Origin: Amaricoccus sp047275745
GTDB taxonomy: Bacteria > Pseudomonadota > Alphaproteobacteria > Rhodobacterales > Rhodobacteraceae
Length of the DNA stretch: 64,000 bases
Reading direction: 5' to 3'
Assembly: GCF_047275745.1 (NCBI RefSeq)
Contig: NZ_JBKQWU010000016.1
Location: 1 to 64,000 of the forward strand
In this document: positions 24,992 through 34,232 of the stretch, piece after piece
How positions within the stretch are numbered: the stretch's first letter is position 1
Layout: each line of letters starts with the position of its first letter
The notes under the pieces: generated by a model
The model's database searches: none
What the model was told of the DNA's origin: nothing
Seen by the model: only the letters and a program-made list of their open reading frames with translations
Translations under genes and position numbers: made by a program

Positions 24992-26037
24992 GCCGGAACC
25001 GGGCGATCGGAGCCTTTCTGGAAACCGCGGGATGGGGCGCCGCGGAGCGCCGTCCGCTCGCGGGCGACGCCTCGGCGCGACGCTACGAGCGGCTGGCGCT
25101 CGGCCAGCGCCGGGCGATCCTGATGGATGTGCCGCCCGAAAGCGGGCTCGACACCACACCCTTCCTCGCCGTCGCGGGCTGGCTGCGCCGGGGCGGCCTC
25201 TCGGCCCCCGAGGTTTTCGCGGCCGCGCCGGTTCAAGGTCTCGCGCTGCTCGAGGATTTCGGCGATGACCTCTTCGCAACCCTCTGCCTCCGGGACCCCG
25301 GCCTTGAACCGACGCTCTACGACGCGGCGATCGATACGCTCGCCCGGATGCAGGAGCTGAGCTGGGACGAGCCTGCCCCGGACAAGCCGGCCCAGATTGG
25401 CGCCCCCGGCTGGACGGCGCCCGCCTATGACATGGCCGTGCTGATGCGCGAGGCGCGGCTGATGACCGAATGGTACCTGCCGGCCGTTACCGGCGCCGCC
25501 GTCCCGCCAGACCTCGAAGCCGAGTACGAGGCGCTCGCCGAGGCCGCCTTCGCGAGCGTTCCGCGTGATCCGTCCGTGCCGATCTATCGCGACTATCACG
25601 CCGAGAACCTCGTCTGGCTGCCGGAGCGGCCGGATCTGGCCCGGGTCGGGCTCCTCGATTTCCAGGACATGCTGATCGGCCACCCGGCCTATGATTTCGT
25701 GTCGCTGGTCCGGGACGCGCGCCGCGACATCGCACCCGGCCTCGCCGCGCGGGCGCGCGCCCGCTACCTCGCGCGGACCGGGCGGGAGCCCGAGAGCTTC
25801 GACGCCGCCGCGCATATCCTCTCGGCGCAGCGCAACCTCAAGATCCTCGGCCTTTTCGCGCGCCTCCGCCGCCGCGACGGCAAGGCGCGCTATCTCGACT
25901 ACCTGCCCCGGGTCTGGGGCTATCTCGAAGGCGATCTCACCCATCCCGAGCTTGGACCCCTGCGCCGCTTCATCACCCGCCACGTGCCCGCCCCGACGGC
26001 GGAGGCGCTGGCCCGGATCGACGGGATCGCGGCGTGA
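24988..26037 (+). CDS. amgK: anomeric MurNAc/GlcNAc kinase
   Basis: A 349-aa aminoglycoside-phosphotransferase-fold kinase. The catalytic loop reads YRDYHAENLVW, and the metal-binding DFQ is in GLLDFQDMLIGHPAYD. In proteobacteria this gene, followed by murU, forms the cell-wall recycling shortcut: AmgK phosphorylates MurNAc at the anomeric carbon. It is often annotated simply as a phosphotransferase. The function comes from this fold plus the adjacent nucleotidyltransferase. Overlaps: ATGA with tsaE, GTGA with murU. Confidence 0.85.
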   Translation: MSRNRAIGAFLETAGWGAAERRPLAGDASARRYERLALGQRRAILMDVPPESGLDTTPFLAVAGWLRRGGLSAPEVFAAAPVQGLALLEDFGDDLFATLCLRDPGLEPTLYDAAIDTLARMQELSWDEPAPDKPAQIGAPGWTAPAYDMAVLMREARLMTEWYLPAVTGAAVPPDLEAEYEALAEAAFASVPRDPSVPIYRDYHAENLVWLPERPDLARVGLLDFQDMLIGHPAYDFVSLVRDARRDIAPGLAARARARYLARTGREPESFDAAAHILSAQRNLKILGLFARLRRRDGKARYLDYLPRVWGYLEGDLTHPELGPLRRFITRHVPAPTAEALARIDGIAA

Positions 26038-26729
26038 GGCCCGAGGCGGCGATGATCTTCGCGGCCGGGCACGGCACACGCATGGGCGCGCTCACGCGCG
26101 ACCGGCCGAAGGCGCTGATCGAGGTGGCGGGGAAGACGTTGCTCGCCCATGCGCTGCGGCTGACGCGGGAGGCGGGTGTCGCGCGAACGGTGGTCAACAT
26201 CCATGCCCATGCCGGGCAGATGCGAGCCTGGCTCGCGGCGGAGGCGCCGGAGGTGATCGTCTCCGAGGAGCCGGCGCTGCTCGAAACCGGTGGCGGCCTC
26301 CGCGCGGCGATCCACCTGCTTGGGCCGGGGCCGGTCTTCACGCTGAACGCCGACATGATCTGGACCGGGCCGAACCCGCTCGAAACCCTCGCGCGCGACT
26401 GGGAGCCCGCGCGGATGGAGGCGCTCCTCTCGCTCCTGCCGCGCGAGGCCGGCGTCGGTCACACCGGGCCGGGTGATTTCTTCCTCGGCGCGGACGGGCG
26501 GCTCACCCGGCGCGGCGCGGCGGCGACCGCGCCCTACATCTATCCCGGAGCGCAGATCATCGACCCGCGCCGCCTCGGAGAGATCGCCGACGACATCTTC
26601 TCGCTCAACCGCGTCTGGGACCCGATGCTCGCCGCCGGGCGCGCCTTCGGCTCCGTCCATCACGGCGGCTGGGCCGATGTCGGCCGCCCCGAAGGCATCG
26701 CGCTCGCCGAAGCCGAGCTCCGCCGATGA
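26034..26729 (+). CDS. murU: MurNAc-1-phosphate uridylyltransferase
   Basis: A 231-aa nucleotidyltransferase. The signature FAAGHGTRMGALTRDRPKALIEVAGK has the Gly-rich loop and catalytic Arg/Lys, and TLNADMIW carries the metal aspartate. It would make UDP-MurNAc from MurNAc-1-phosphate and UTP, bypassing de novo synthesis and the fosfomycin target MurA. The start is GTG at 26034, overlapping the amgK stop; the downstream junction with addB is ATGA. The gene pair and fold agree with MurU rather than a sugar-1-phosphate thymidylyltransferase. Confidence 0.87.
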   Translation: MRPEAAMIFAAGHGTRMGALTRDRPKALIEVAGKTLLAHALRLTREAGVARTVVNIHAHAGQMRAWLAAEAPEVIVSEEPALLETGGGLRAAIHLLGPGPVFTLNADMIWTGPNPLETLARDWEPARMEALLSLLPREAGVGHTGPGDFFLGADGRLTRRGAAATAPYIYPGAQIIDPRRLGEIADDIFSLNRVWDPMLAAGRAFGSVHHGGWADVGRPEGIALAEAELRR

Positions 26730-29656
26730 GCGCGTTCTTCCCCCCGAGCGACGGTCCCCGGATCTTCTACCTGCCCCCCGGCGTCGATTTCGCCCGCGCG
26801 GTGGTCGCGGGCCTCGACACGCGCCTCGCCGGGCAGCCGCCCGAGACCTCGGCGCGGATCGAGCTCTGGGTGAACACGCAGCGGATGCGCCGCGCTCTGC
26901 ACGCCGAACTCGCGCGAGGGCCGGCGCGTCTCCTGCCGCGAATTCGCGTGGTTACGGAGCTTGGCGCCGATCCGCTCGGGCCGGTGGAGCCGGCGCCCGC
27001 GGTCTCGCCACTGCGCCGGAAGCTCGAACTCGCACGGCTGGTCTCGGCGCTCATCGCCGCCGAGCCGGGGCTCGCGTCGGAGACGGCGGCCTATGATCTC
27101 GCCGACAGCCTCGCCGATCTCTTCGACGAGATGCGCGGCGAAGGCGTTCCGCCCGAGGCGCTCGCGGCGATCGATCCGGCGGAGCACGCGGCGCACTGGC
27201 AGCGGAGCCTCGCCTTCCTGACGCTCCTGACCGATTACGAGACCGCGAGCGGCGACATTGGCGGCCAGGGAAGGCTGCGCGCCGCCGCCGAGGCCTGGGC
27301 CGCCGAATGGCGGCTGGCGCCCCCGGCGCATCCGGTGATCGTCGCGGGCTCGACAGGCTCGCGCGGCGCGACGCGGCGGTTCATGAGCCATGTGGCGCGG
27401 CTGCCGCAGGGGGCGCTGATCCTGCCCGGGCTCGACGCCGCGCTGCCCGCCGAGGTCTGGGACCGGCTCGACGCCGCCGAGGAGGGCGCGGCCGATCATC
27501 CGCAGCACGGCTTCCGCCGGCTCGCATCCGAGATCGGCTTCGACCCCGCCGCCTGCGCGGTCTGGGCGGAAGTCCCGCCCCCCGCGCCGGAACGCGACGC
27601 GCTGGTCTCCCTCGCACTTCGGCCCGCGCCGGTGACCGACCAGTGGCGAAGCGAGGGCGCGGCGCTCCGGCCCGGCCTCGCAGCCGCCCTCGCGGATCTC
27701 ACCTGGATCGAGGCCCCGGACCCGCGCGGCGAGGCGCTCGCCATCGCGCTGGCGCTGCGCGAGGCGGCGGAGACCGGCACGCGGGCGGCGCTCATCACCC
27801 CCGACCGGACACTGGCGCGGCGGGTGACGGCGGAACTCGACCGCTGGAGCCTGATCCCGGACGACAGCGCCGGCCGGCCGCTCGCGCTCACCCCGCCGGG
27901 GGTGTTCCTGCGCCGGATCGCCGGGCGGATGGGCGAGCGGCCGACGCCCGAGGCGCTGCTCGCGCTGCTGAAGCACCCGCTCACCAACAGCGCGCCCGGC
28001 GCCCGCGGACGGCACATGGAACTGACCGCGCGGCTCGAAGCGCGGGTGCTGCGTGGCGGCGCGCCCTGGCTCGACTGGGCGGAGCTTCGGGCCTGGGGCG
28101 CGAAACAGGAAGCCGAGGACTGGATCGCATGGCTCGCGACCGCGCTGGAGGAGGCGCCGTCCGGCGATGCCCTGCCGCTTGCCGAGCGGGTAAGCTGGCA
28201 CGTCGCGGCCGCCGAGCTTCTGGCCGGCGGGCCGGAACGGGCGGCGGGTCACCGGCTCTGGGAGCGGGGCGCCGGTGCACGCGCCCGCGACATGATGGAA
28301 AGGCTCGCGACCGACGCGGACGCGGGCGGGCCGGTCACGCCGGTCGAATACGACGCCCTGCTGCGCTCGCTGATGGCCTCCGTGGACGTGCCGGAGGAAG
28401 CGGTCGTCACCCATCCGGGCATCGCGATCTGGGGCACGCTCGAAGCGCGGGTGCAGAGCGCCGGGCTGGTGATCCTCGGCGGGCTGAACGAGGGGATCTG
28501 GCCGAGCCTGCCGGGCGCCGATCCCTGGCTCAACCGCGCGATGCGGGCCCAGCTGGGGTTGCCGAGCCCGGAGCGGCGGATCGGCCTCGCGGCGCATGAC
28601 TTCCAGCAGGCGATGGGCGCGGGCCGCGTGATCGTCTCCCGCGCGCTCCGCGACGCCGACGCGCCGACCGTCGCCGCGCGCTGGCTGATGCGGCTCGAAA
28701 ACCTGCTGCGCGGCCTGCCGCCGGAGGGAGAGGCGGCGCTCAATGGCGCCAAGCGGCGCGGCGCCGAACTTCTGGCGAGGGGAACACGGCTCTCGCGGCC
28801 GGATTGGCGGGAAGAGCCGGCGCGCCGTCCCGCGCCGCAGCTGACGCCGGAGCACTTCCCGGCGGAGCTTTCGGTCACGCAGATCGAGACACTGGCGCGC
28901 GATCCCTACGCGATCTACGCGCGCAAGGTGCTGGACCTGCGCCCGCTCCGACCGCCCGGCCGGCGGCCCGACGCGCTCGCTCGCGGCACGGCGCTGCACG
29001 ACGTGATCGAGCATTTCATCGTCGCGACGCGTGACGCGCTGCCCGCCCATGCGCGGGACGAATTGATGCATCACGCCGAGGCGCGGCTGGCCGAGGAGGC
29101 GCCCTGGCCCGCGGTGCGCGCGATCTGGCTCGCCCGGCTCGCCCGCCACGCCGACTGGTTCGTCGCCGGCGAGGCGGAACGGCGGCTCCGGGCCGAACCG
29201 CTGGCGCACGAGATCAAGGGGGGCCGCGCGATCGACGGGCTGCCCCGACCGTTCCGGGTCACCGCCAAGGCCGACCGGATCGACCGCGCCCCGGAGGGCT
29301 ATGCGCTCTACGACTACAAGTCCGGCGGTCTGCCGAGCGACAAGACGCACCTGCAGCTGCCGCTCGAAGCGGCGATCGTGGAGGCGGGCGGTTTCGCGGG
29401 CCTGCCCGCGGCCCCGGCCTGGCATCTCGAGCTGATCAGCATCGGCCAGGGAAAGTCGCGGCCGATCCCCGATGTGGCGGAGCGCGTCGCGGAAGTCTGG
29501 GACAAGCTCGCGGCGCTCATCGCGCGCTATCAGGCCGGCGAGGTCGGCTTCACCGCGCGGCTGCGCCCGGCGCAGCTGGTCTACACGAACGACTACGACC
29601 ATCTGGCGCGCCACGGCGAATGGGCGGATGGCGAGGAACCGGAGGGCGGGGCGTGA
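26726..29656 (+). CDS. addB: AddB, nuclease/helicase-like subunit of the AddAB repair enzyme
   Basis: A 976-aa protein. It has an inactive helicase-like N-terminal two-thirds and a C-terminal RecB-family nuclease domain, where the catalytic block is visible as LYDYKSGG (about residues 870-877), preceded by ARGTALHDVIEHF. With AddA it resects double-strand breaks and loads RecA. Alphaproteobacterial AddB often lacks a Walker A; I also see none at the N-terminus. Both ends overlap neighbours: ATGA with murU and GTGA with addA. Confidence 0.93.
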   Translation: MSAFFPPSDGPRIFYLPPGVDFARAVVAGLDTRLAGQPPETSARIELWVNTQRMRRALHAELARGPARLLPRIRVVTELGADPLGPVEPAPAVSPLRRKLELARLVSALIAAEPGLASETAAYDLADSLADLFDEMRGEGVPPEALAAIDPAEHAAHWQRSLAFLTLLTDYETASGDIGGQGRLRAAAEAWAAEWRLAPPAHPVIVAGSTGSRGATRRFMSHVARLPQGALILPGLDAALPAEVWDRLDAAEEGAADHPQHGFRRLASEIGFDPAACAVWAEVPPPAPERDALVSLALRPAPVTDQWRSEGAALRPGLAAALADLTWIEAPDPRGEALAIALALREAAETGTRAALITPDRTLARRVTAELDRWSLIPDDSAGRPLALTPPGVFLRRIAGRMGERPTPEALLALLKHPLTNSAPGARGRHMELTARLEARVLRGGAPWLDWAELRAWGAKQEAEDWIAWLATALEEAPSGDALPLAERVSWHVAAAELLAGGPERAAGHRLWERGAGARARDMMERLATDADAGGPVTPVEYDALLRSLMASVDVPEEAVVTHPGIAIWGTLEARVQSAGLVILGGLNEGIWPSLPGADPWLNRAMRAQLGLPSPERRIGLAAHDFQQAMGAGRVIVSRALRDADAPTVAARWLMRLENLLRGLPPEGEAALNGAKRRGAELLARGTRLSRPDWREEPARRPAPQLTPEHFPAELSVTQIETLARDPYAIYARKVLDLRPLRPPGRRPDALARGTALHDVIEHFIVATRDALPAHARDELMHHAEARLAEEAPWPAVRAIWLARLARHADWFVAGEAERRLRAEPLAHEIKGGRAIDGLPRPFRVTAKADRIDRAPEGYALYDYKSGGLPSDKTHLQLPLEAAIVEAGGFAGLPAAPAWHLELISIGQGKSRPIPDVAERVAEVWDKLAALIARYQAGEVGFTARLRPAQLVYTNDYDHLARHGEWADGEEPEGGA

Positions 29657-32600
29657 CCGAGCACAGGCCGATCGGACAACCATCCGGCGCCGACCCGCGC
29701 GCGCCGGATCCGCCGACGCCCGCGACGAAGGCGCAGTGGCGGGCGGCGGCGCCGGATGCGTCGAGCTGGGTTTCCGCGAACGCCGGCTCCGGCAAGACGC
29801 GCGTGCTGACCGACCGGGTCGCGCGGCTGCTTCTCGCCGGCACCGACCCCCGGCGCATCCTCTGCCTGACCTACACCACGGCCGCGGCGGCGGAGATGCA
29901 GAACCGGCTCTTCGCGACGCTGGGCAAATGGGCGATGCTCGACGACGCGGACCTGCGCGCCGAACTCCTGAGGCTCGGCGAGGACGGGCCGCCGCTGACG
30001 CCGGAAAAGCTCAACGAGGCCCGCCGCCTCTTCGCCCGCGGTCTCGAGACTCCGGGCGGGCTCAAGATCCAGACGATCCACGCCTTCTGCGACGCGCTGC
30101 TGCGGCGGTTTCCGCTGGAGGCGGGCGTGTCGCCGGGCTTCCAGATGCTCGACGACCGCGCGGCGCGCGCACTTCGGGAGGACGTGCTCAACGCTCTCGC
30201 GCTCACCGATCCGGCGGCCGTCGAGGGGATGGCGACCTGGCTCTCGGGCGACGATCCCGATCCCTTGATGCTCGAAATCGCGCAGAATCGCGAAGCGTTC
30301 GGCACGGCCTTCGATCGGGTGGAACGCGCCCGTGAACTCGGCGCCGACGAGGGAACGACGGTGGAGGCCATCCGGGCCGAGGTGCTGAGCGAGCAATCGG
30401 CGAGTTGTGTCCGGGCCTGGCTTCCGATCCTGGCCGAGCGGGACAAGACCGACGGCAAGCTCGGCGTGGCACTCGCGGCGGCGCTGGGCGAGGTCGAGGC
30501 CGACGCCTGCCTCGCAGCGCTCGAAGACTGCCTGCTCACCAGGAGCGGCGCGACCCCCTTCACGGCCAAGGCCGGAAAGATCCCGACCAAGGCCGTCCGG
30601 GAGGCGCATCCGGCGCTCTCGAACGCGCTCGACCATCTGGCGCGCAAGGTCGAGGCCGCGCGGCCGCGGCGGCTGGCGCTCCTCGCGCTGGCGAGGGCCG
30701 AGGCGCTGCACCGGTTCGCCCGCGCCTTCCTTTCAAGCTACGAGGCGCGGAAGCGCGCGCGCGGCCTGCTCGACTTCGACGACCTGATCGACCGCGCGCG
30801 CGATCTGCTCTCGCGCCGGGAGACCGCCGCCTGGGTGCTCTGGCGGCTCGACGGCGGTCTCGACCATATTCTCGTGGACGAGGCGCAGGACACCAGCCCC
30901 AGGCAATGGCAGGTCATCAAGGCGATCTCGGACGAGTTCTTCGCGGGGCTGTCGGGCCGCGACATCCGGCGGACGATCTTCGTCGTCGGCGACGAGAAAC
31001 AGTCGATCTACAGCTTCCAGGGCGCCGATCCCGCCATCTTCGGCGAGATGCGCCAGAGCTACGACGGATTGCTCGCCGGGCTGGGGCGCGAACTCCAGCA
31101 CTGCGACCTGCTCTATTCCTTCCGCTCCGCGCCGCCGGTGCTCCGGCTCGTGGACGCGGTCTTCGCCGGATCGGACGGGACGGGGCCGGAAAAGGCGGCG
31201 TCGGAAAAAGCGGGGCCGGAAAACACGGGCCTCGCCCGATCCGAACACCTCGCCTTCCGGGCGGAAATGCCGGGCCGGGTGGAACTCTGGCCCTTCCTGC
31301 CGAAGCCGGAGAAGGTGCCCGATCCGCCCTGGGAGATCCCGGAGGCGGCGGCGGTCCCCGACGATCCCATCGCCAGGCTGGCGCGCGATGTCGCGGAACG
31401 GGTCCGGGGCTGGCTCGACGCGGGAACCCCGCTCCCCGGCAAGGGCCGGGCGATCCGCCCGGGCGATGTGCTGATTCTGGTGCAGCGCCGCGCGGAACTC
31501 TTCCATGCCATCATCCACGCCCTGAAGATCGCCCGGGTGCCGGTCGCGGGCGCCGATGTGCTGAAGCTCGAAGGCGAACTGGCGGTCAAGGATCTGCTGG
31601 CCGTGCTGCGGATCGCCGCCACGCCGGGGGACGACCTCTCGCTCGCCGCGCTGCTGCGCGGGCCGCTCGGCGGCATGAGCGAAGAGGCGCTCTTCGACCT
31701 CGCCCATGGCCGGAAGGGCACGCTCTGGGCCGCGCTCCGGGCCCGGGCGGCGGAGTGGCCTGAGGTCCGCGCGCTGATCGACGACATTCGCGGCCTCGCG
31801 GATTATGCCCGGCCGTTCGAACTTCTGGAGCGCATCCTGATCCGCCATGATGGACGGCGCCGCCTGATCGCCCGGCTCGGGCAGGAGGCGGAGGATGCCA
31901 TCGACGCGCTGCTCGATCAGGCGCTCGCCTATGAGACGAGCGAGGCGCCGAGCCTGACCGGTTTTCTCTGCTGGATCGACCGGGAGGAGATGACCGTCAA
32001 GCGCCGGCTCGAGGATTCCGCCGATCAGGCGCGGGTGATGACGGTGCATGGCGCCAAGGGCCTCGAAGCGCCGATCGTCATCCTGCCCGAGACGGCGCCC
32101 CGGCGCGAGATCGGCACCCCGCCGCAGCTGCTCCGGCTCGACACCGGCCTCACCGCCTGGCGGACGCGCGCCGAGCTCGCGGCGCCCTCGCTCGCGGCCG
32201 CGGATGCGAGGCGCCGCGGTCGCGCGGAAGCCGAGAACCTGCGCCTCCTCTACGTCGCGCTGACCCGGGCGCAGTCCTGGCTCATCGTCGCGGGCGCCGG
32301 CGCCGCGCCGAAGCCGGGAGACGGAAGCTGGTACGGCCTCGTCGAGACGGCGCTCCGCGCGCTCGGCGCGGAGGAGACGGAGGCGGGGCTCGTCCTGTCC
32401 GAGCGTTGGGAGATGGACGGTCCGGTCCGGGAGACGGAGGCGCCCCCGCCCCCGCCCCCCCTGCCCGACTGGGCGAGCCGTCCCGCCACGGTCCCCGCGG
32501 AGGCGGAAGCGGCGGTTCTCACGCCCTCGCATCTCGGCGGTCTCCACGCACTGCCCTTCGAGCGAGATGCCTTCGCCGAGGAGGGCGATCCGCTCGCGCG

Positions 32601-33090
32601 CGGCGAGGCGGCGCATCTCCTGCTCGAGCGGCTGCGCGGACGGAACCGTGCCGAATGGCCGGGGCTCGCGGCGCTGCTCTTGCCCGACCGGACGGACCTG
32701 CCGGCTCTGATCGCGGAAGCCGAGAGCGTCCTGACCGCGCCCGAGCTCGATTTCCTCTTCGCGCCCGAAACGCTGGCCGAGGCCGAGATCACCGCACCGA
32801 TGCCCGACGCGCGCGAGCGGCGGCTGCTCGGCCGGATCGACCGCCTCGTCATCGGGCCGGAGCGCGTTCTCGCGGTCGATTTCAAGAGCAATCGCGGCGT
32901 GCCGGCGGTGCCCGAGGAGGTGCCGGAGGGCATCCTGCGCCAGATGGGCGCCTACGCCGCCGCCCTCGCGCTGATCTGGCCCGACCGGCGCGTCGAGACG
33001 GCGGTGCTCTGGACCCGGACGGCCCGGCTCATGCCCTTGCCTCCGGGACTGACGGCGGCCGCGCTCGCCCGGGCGCTCGCGGAAAGCTGA
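29653..33090 (+). CDS. addA: AddA, helicase-nuclease subunit of the AddAB repair enzyme
   Basis: A 1145-aa UvrD/Rep-type helicase with C-terminal nuclease. Walker A is VSANAGSGKTRVLTDRV (residues about 36-52), Walker B is ILVDEAQDTSPRQW, and the helicase motifs VVGDEKQSIYSFQGA and MTVHGAKGLEAPIV follow. The nuclease metal site is VLAVDFKSN near residue 1080. Start GTG at 29653 overlaps the addB stop (GTGA); an upstream ATG at 29620 lies inside addB and is less likely. A Pro-rich stretch (about residues 930-940) links helicase and nuclease. Confidence 0.95.
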   Translation: MTEHRPIGQPSGADPRAPDPPTPATKAQWRAAAPDASSWVSANAGSGKTRVLTDRVARLLLAGTDPRRILCLTYTTAAAAEMQNRLFATLGKWAMLDDADLRAELLRLGEDGPPLTPEKLNEARRLFARGLETPGGLKIQTIHAFCDALLRRFPLEAGVSPGFQMLDDRAARALREDVLNALALTDPAAVEGMATWLSGDDPDPLMLEIAQNREAFGTAFDRVERARELGADEGTTVEAIRAEVLSEQSASCVRAWLPILAERDKTDGKLGVALAAALGEVEADACLAALEDCLLTRSGATPFTAKAGKIPTKAVREAHPALSNALDHLARKVEAARPRRLALLALARAEALHRFARAFLSSYEARKRARGLLDFDDLIDRARDLLSRRETAAWVLWRLDGGLDHILVDEAQDTSPRQWQVIKAISDEFFAGLSGRDIRRTIFVVGDEKQSIYSFQGADPAIFGEMRQSYDGLLAGLGRELQHCDLLYSFRSAPPVLRLVDAVFAGSDGTGPEKAASEKAGPENTGLARSEHLAFRAEMPGRVELWPFLPKPEKVPDPPWEIPEAAAVPDDPIARLARDVAERVRGWLDAGTPLPGKGRAIRPGDVLILVQRRAELFHAIIHALKIARVPVAGADVLKLEGELAVKDLLAVLRIAATPGDDLSLAALLRGPLGGMSEEALFDLAHGRKGTLWAALRARAAEWPEVRALIDDIRGLADYARPFELLERILIRHDGRRRLIARLGQEAEDAIDALLDQALAYETSEAPSLTGFLCWIDREEMTVKRRLEDSADQARVMTVHGAKGLEAPIVILPETAPRREIGTPPQLLRLDTGLTAWRTRAELAAPSLAAADARRRGRAEAENLRLLYVALTRAQSWLIVAGAGAAPKPGDGSWYGLVETALRALGAEETEAGLVLSERWEMDGPVRETEAPPPPPPLPDWASRPATVPAEAEAAVLTPSHLGGLHALPFERDAFAEEGDPLARGEAAHLLLERLRGRNRAEWPGLAALLLPDRTDLPALIAEAESVLTAPELDFLFAPETLAEAEITAPMPDARERRLLGRIDRLVIGPERVLAVDFKSNRGVPAVPEEVPEGILRQMGAYAAALALIWPDRRVETAVLWTRTARLMPLPPGLTAAALARALAES

Positions 33091-33178
33091 GCCAGGGCGG
33101 GCCGAAAGCGGTGGTTCCCTTGACCGGCTGGGGGTCGCTTCATAGGTTAGCAGCAAGTCAAAATCGAGGAGCCGAACA

Positions 33179-33499
33179 ATGGCGACGGTCAAGGTGACGG
33201 ACAGCAACTTTCAGGACGAAGTTCTCTCGTCCGAAGTGCCTGTCCTGGTGGACTTCTGGGCGGAATGGTGCGGCCCCTGCCGCATGATCGGCCCGGCGCT
33301 CGAAGAGCTTGCCACCGAATACGAGGGCAAGATCAAGGTTGCGAAGGTGAACGTGGACGAGAACCCGGACCTGCCCGCGAAATTCGGCGTCCGCGGCATC
33401 CCCGCGCTCTTCATGTTCAAGGGCGGCGAGGTGATCTCGAACCGCACCGGCGCCGCGCCGAAGGCGAGCCTGAAGGGCTGGATCGACGAGTCGGTCTGA
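33179..33499 (+). CDS. trxA: thioredoxin 1
   Basis: A 106-aa thioredoxin with the active-site WCGPC (cysteines at 31 and 34), the conserved PVLVDFWAEW in front and the cis-proline loop RGIPALFMF. It reduces disulfides in the cytoplasm and supplies ribonucleotide reductase. It starts 88 nt after addA, with GAGGAG upstream, and probably has its own promoter in that gap. Confidence 0.97.
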   Translation: MATVKVTDSNFQDEVLSSEVPVLVDFWAEWCGPCRMIGPALEELATEYEGKIKVAKVNVDENPDLPAKFGVRGIPALFMFKGGEVISNRTGAAPKASLKGWIDESV

Positions 33500-33849
33500 C
33501 GCGGACCACGATCCGGGGCGCGGCGCGCAGGTCAACTTCGCGCAGTCCCGGATCGAATTCGCCGATGAGCCGGCGCGGCGTGCATCGTCTGGCTCTTCGG
33601 ATGGTGCTCGGGCACAGCCGTTGGCTGTCGGGTTACGCGCCACGCGGGAACTCCACACAATGATGCGTTGCCGTGTCGACGCCTTCGCCACCATGGGCGG
33701 GTCGCCATCGGAGTTGCTCCACGGCCAGATGAGGTCGGCGATGACCGGCGAAGGTGAGCCATTGAGGCCTCTCGATTGCGAGGGCGAGGCCGGCCTGCTC
33801 TCTCGCACCCAAGCGGGTTGATCCGGTCGTCGGGACGGTAAGCCAGCGC

Positions 33850-34018
33850 TCACCCCGCACCCGGTTCGCGTAGGTGCCGACGAGGAAGTCGAGATGCGCC
33901 GCGCCACAGGCAGCGTAGGCTCGGCGATCGGCGGTGACGCCGCCTCCGGCAGCGGATGCAGGCCCCCCCCCCGCGCGTCGCGCGGACCCTCATCGTCGGC
34001 GAACTGGTCGAGCAGCAT
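33850..34018 (-). pseudogene. decayed transposase fragment, ISAs1-like
   Basis: On the minus strand one frame reads LLDQFADDEGPRD and then HPLPE, and a second frame, 50 nt further on, reads GAAHLDFL. This order resembles the N-terminus of ISAs1-family transposases (DPR...HPL...HLDFL). The frames are split just past a run of ten G (33972-33963), and the remaining transposase is not recognisable. The rest of the 33500-34232 gap between trxA and the CPBP gene shows no intact gene; frames there look like low-complexity noise. The family assignment is tentative. Confidence 0.42.
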
Positions 34019-34232
34019 CGCGAGGCGCGACTTCCGGGGAAGGCGTTGGGCGGGGGACATGCGCGGTGCCGTATCCAAGGCCGCTGCATCTATTTGGAGA
34101 AAGGCTCGCCTGTCCCATCACGCGAATGCGGGGCCACCGAGGGGATGCCGCTTGCGTTCCTCCCGGAGCTCGGCGCAGGTTCGGGATCGGACACGCGGAT
34201 ACCGGCGACGCCCCTCGGCGGGAGAGGACAGG

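Noticed and set aside
26660..29683. A 1007-codon open frame on the minus strand opposite addB
   Set aside because: It is an antisense shadow: GC-rich codon structure keeps it open, its composition is Arg/Gly/Pro-rich, and addB on the plus strand has full family motifs.
30733..33207. An 824-codon open frame opposite addA
   Set aside because: Antisense shadow of addA without any recognisable domain.
33158..34078. An intact 306-aa minus-strand gene between trxA and the CPBP gene
   Set aside because: It runs into and opposite trxA, changes character midway and lacks domains; only a short part resembles a transposase.
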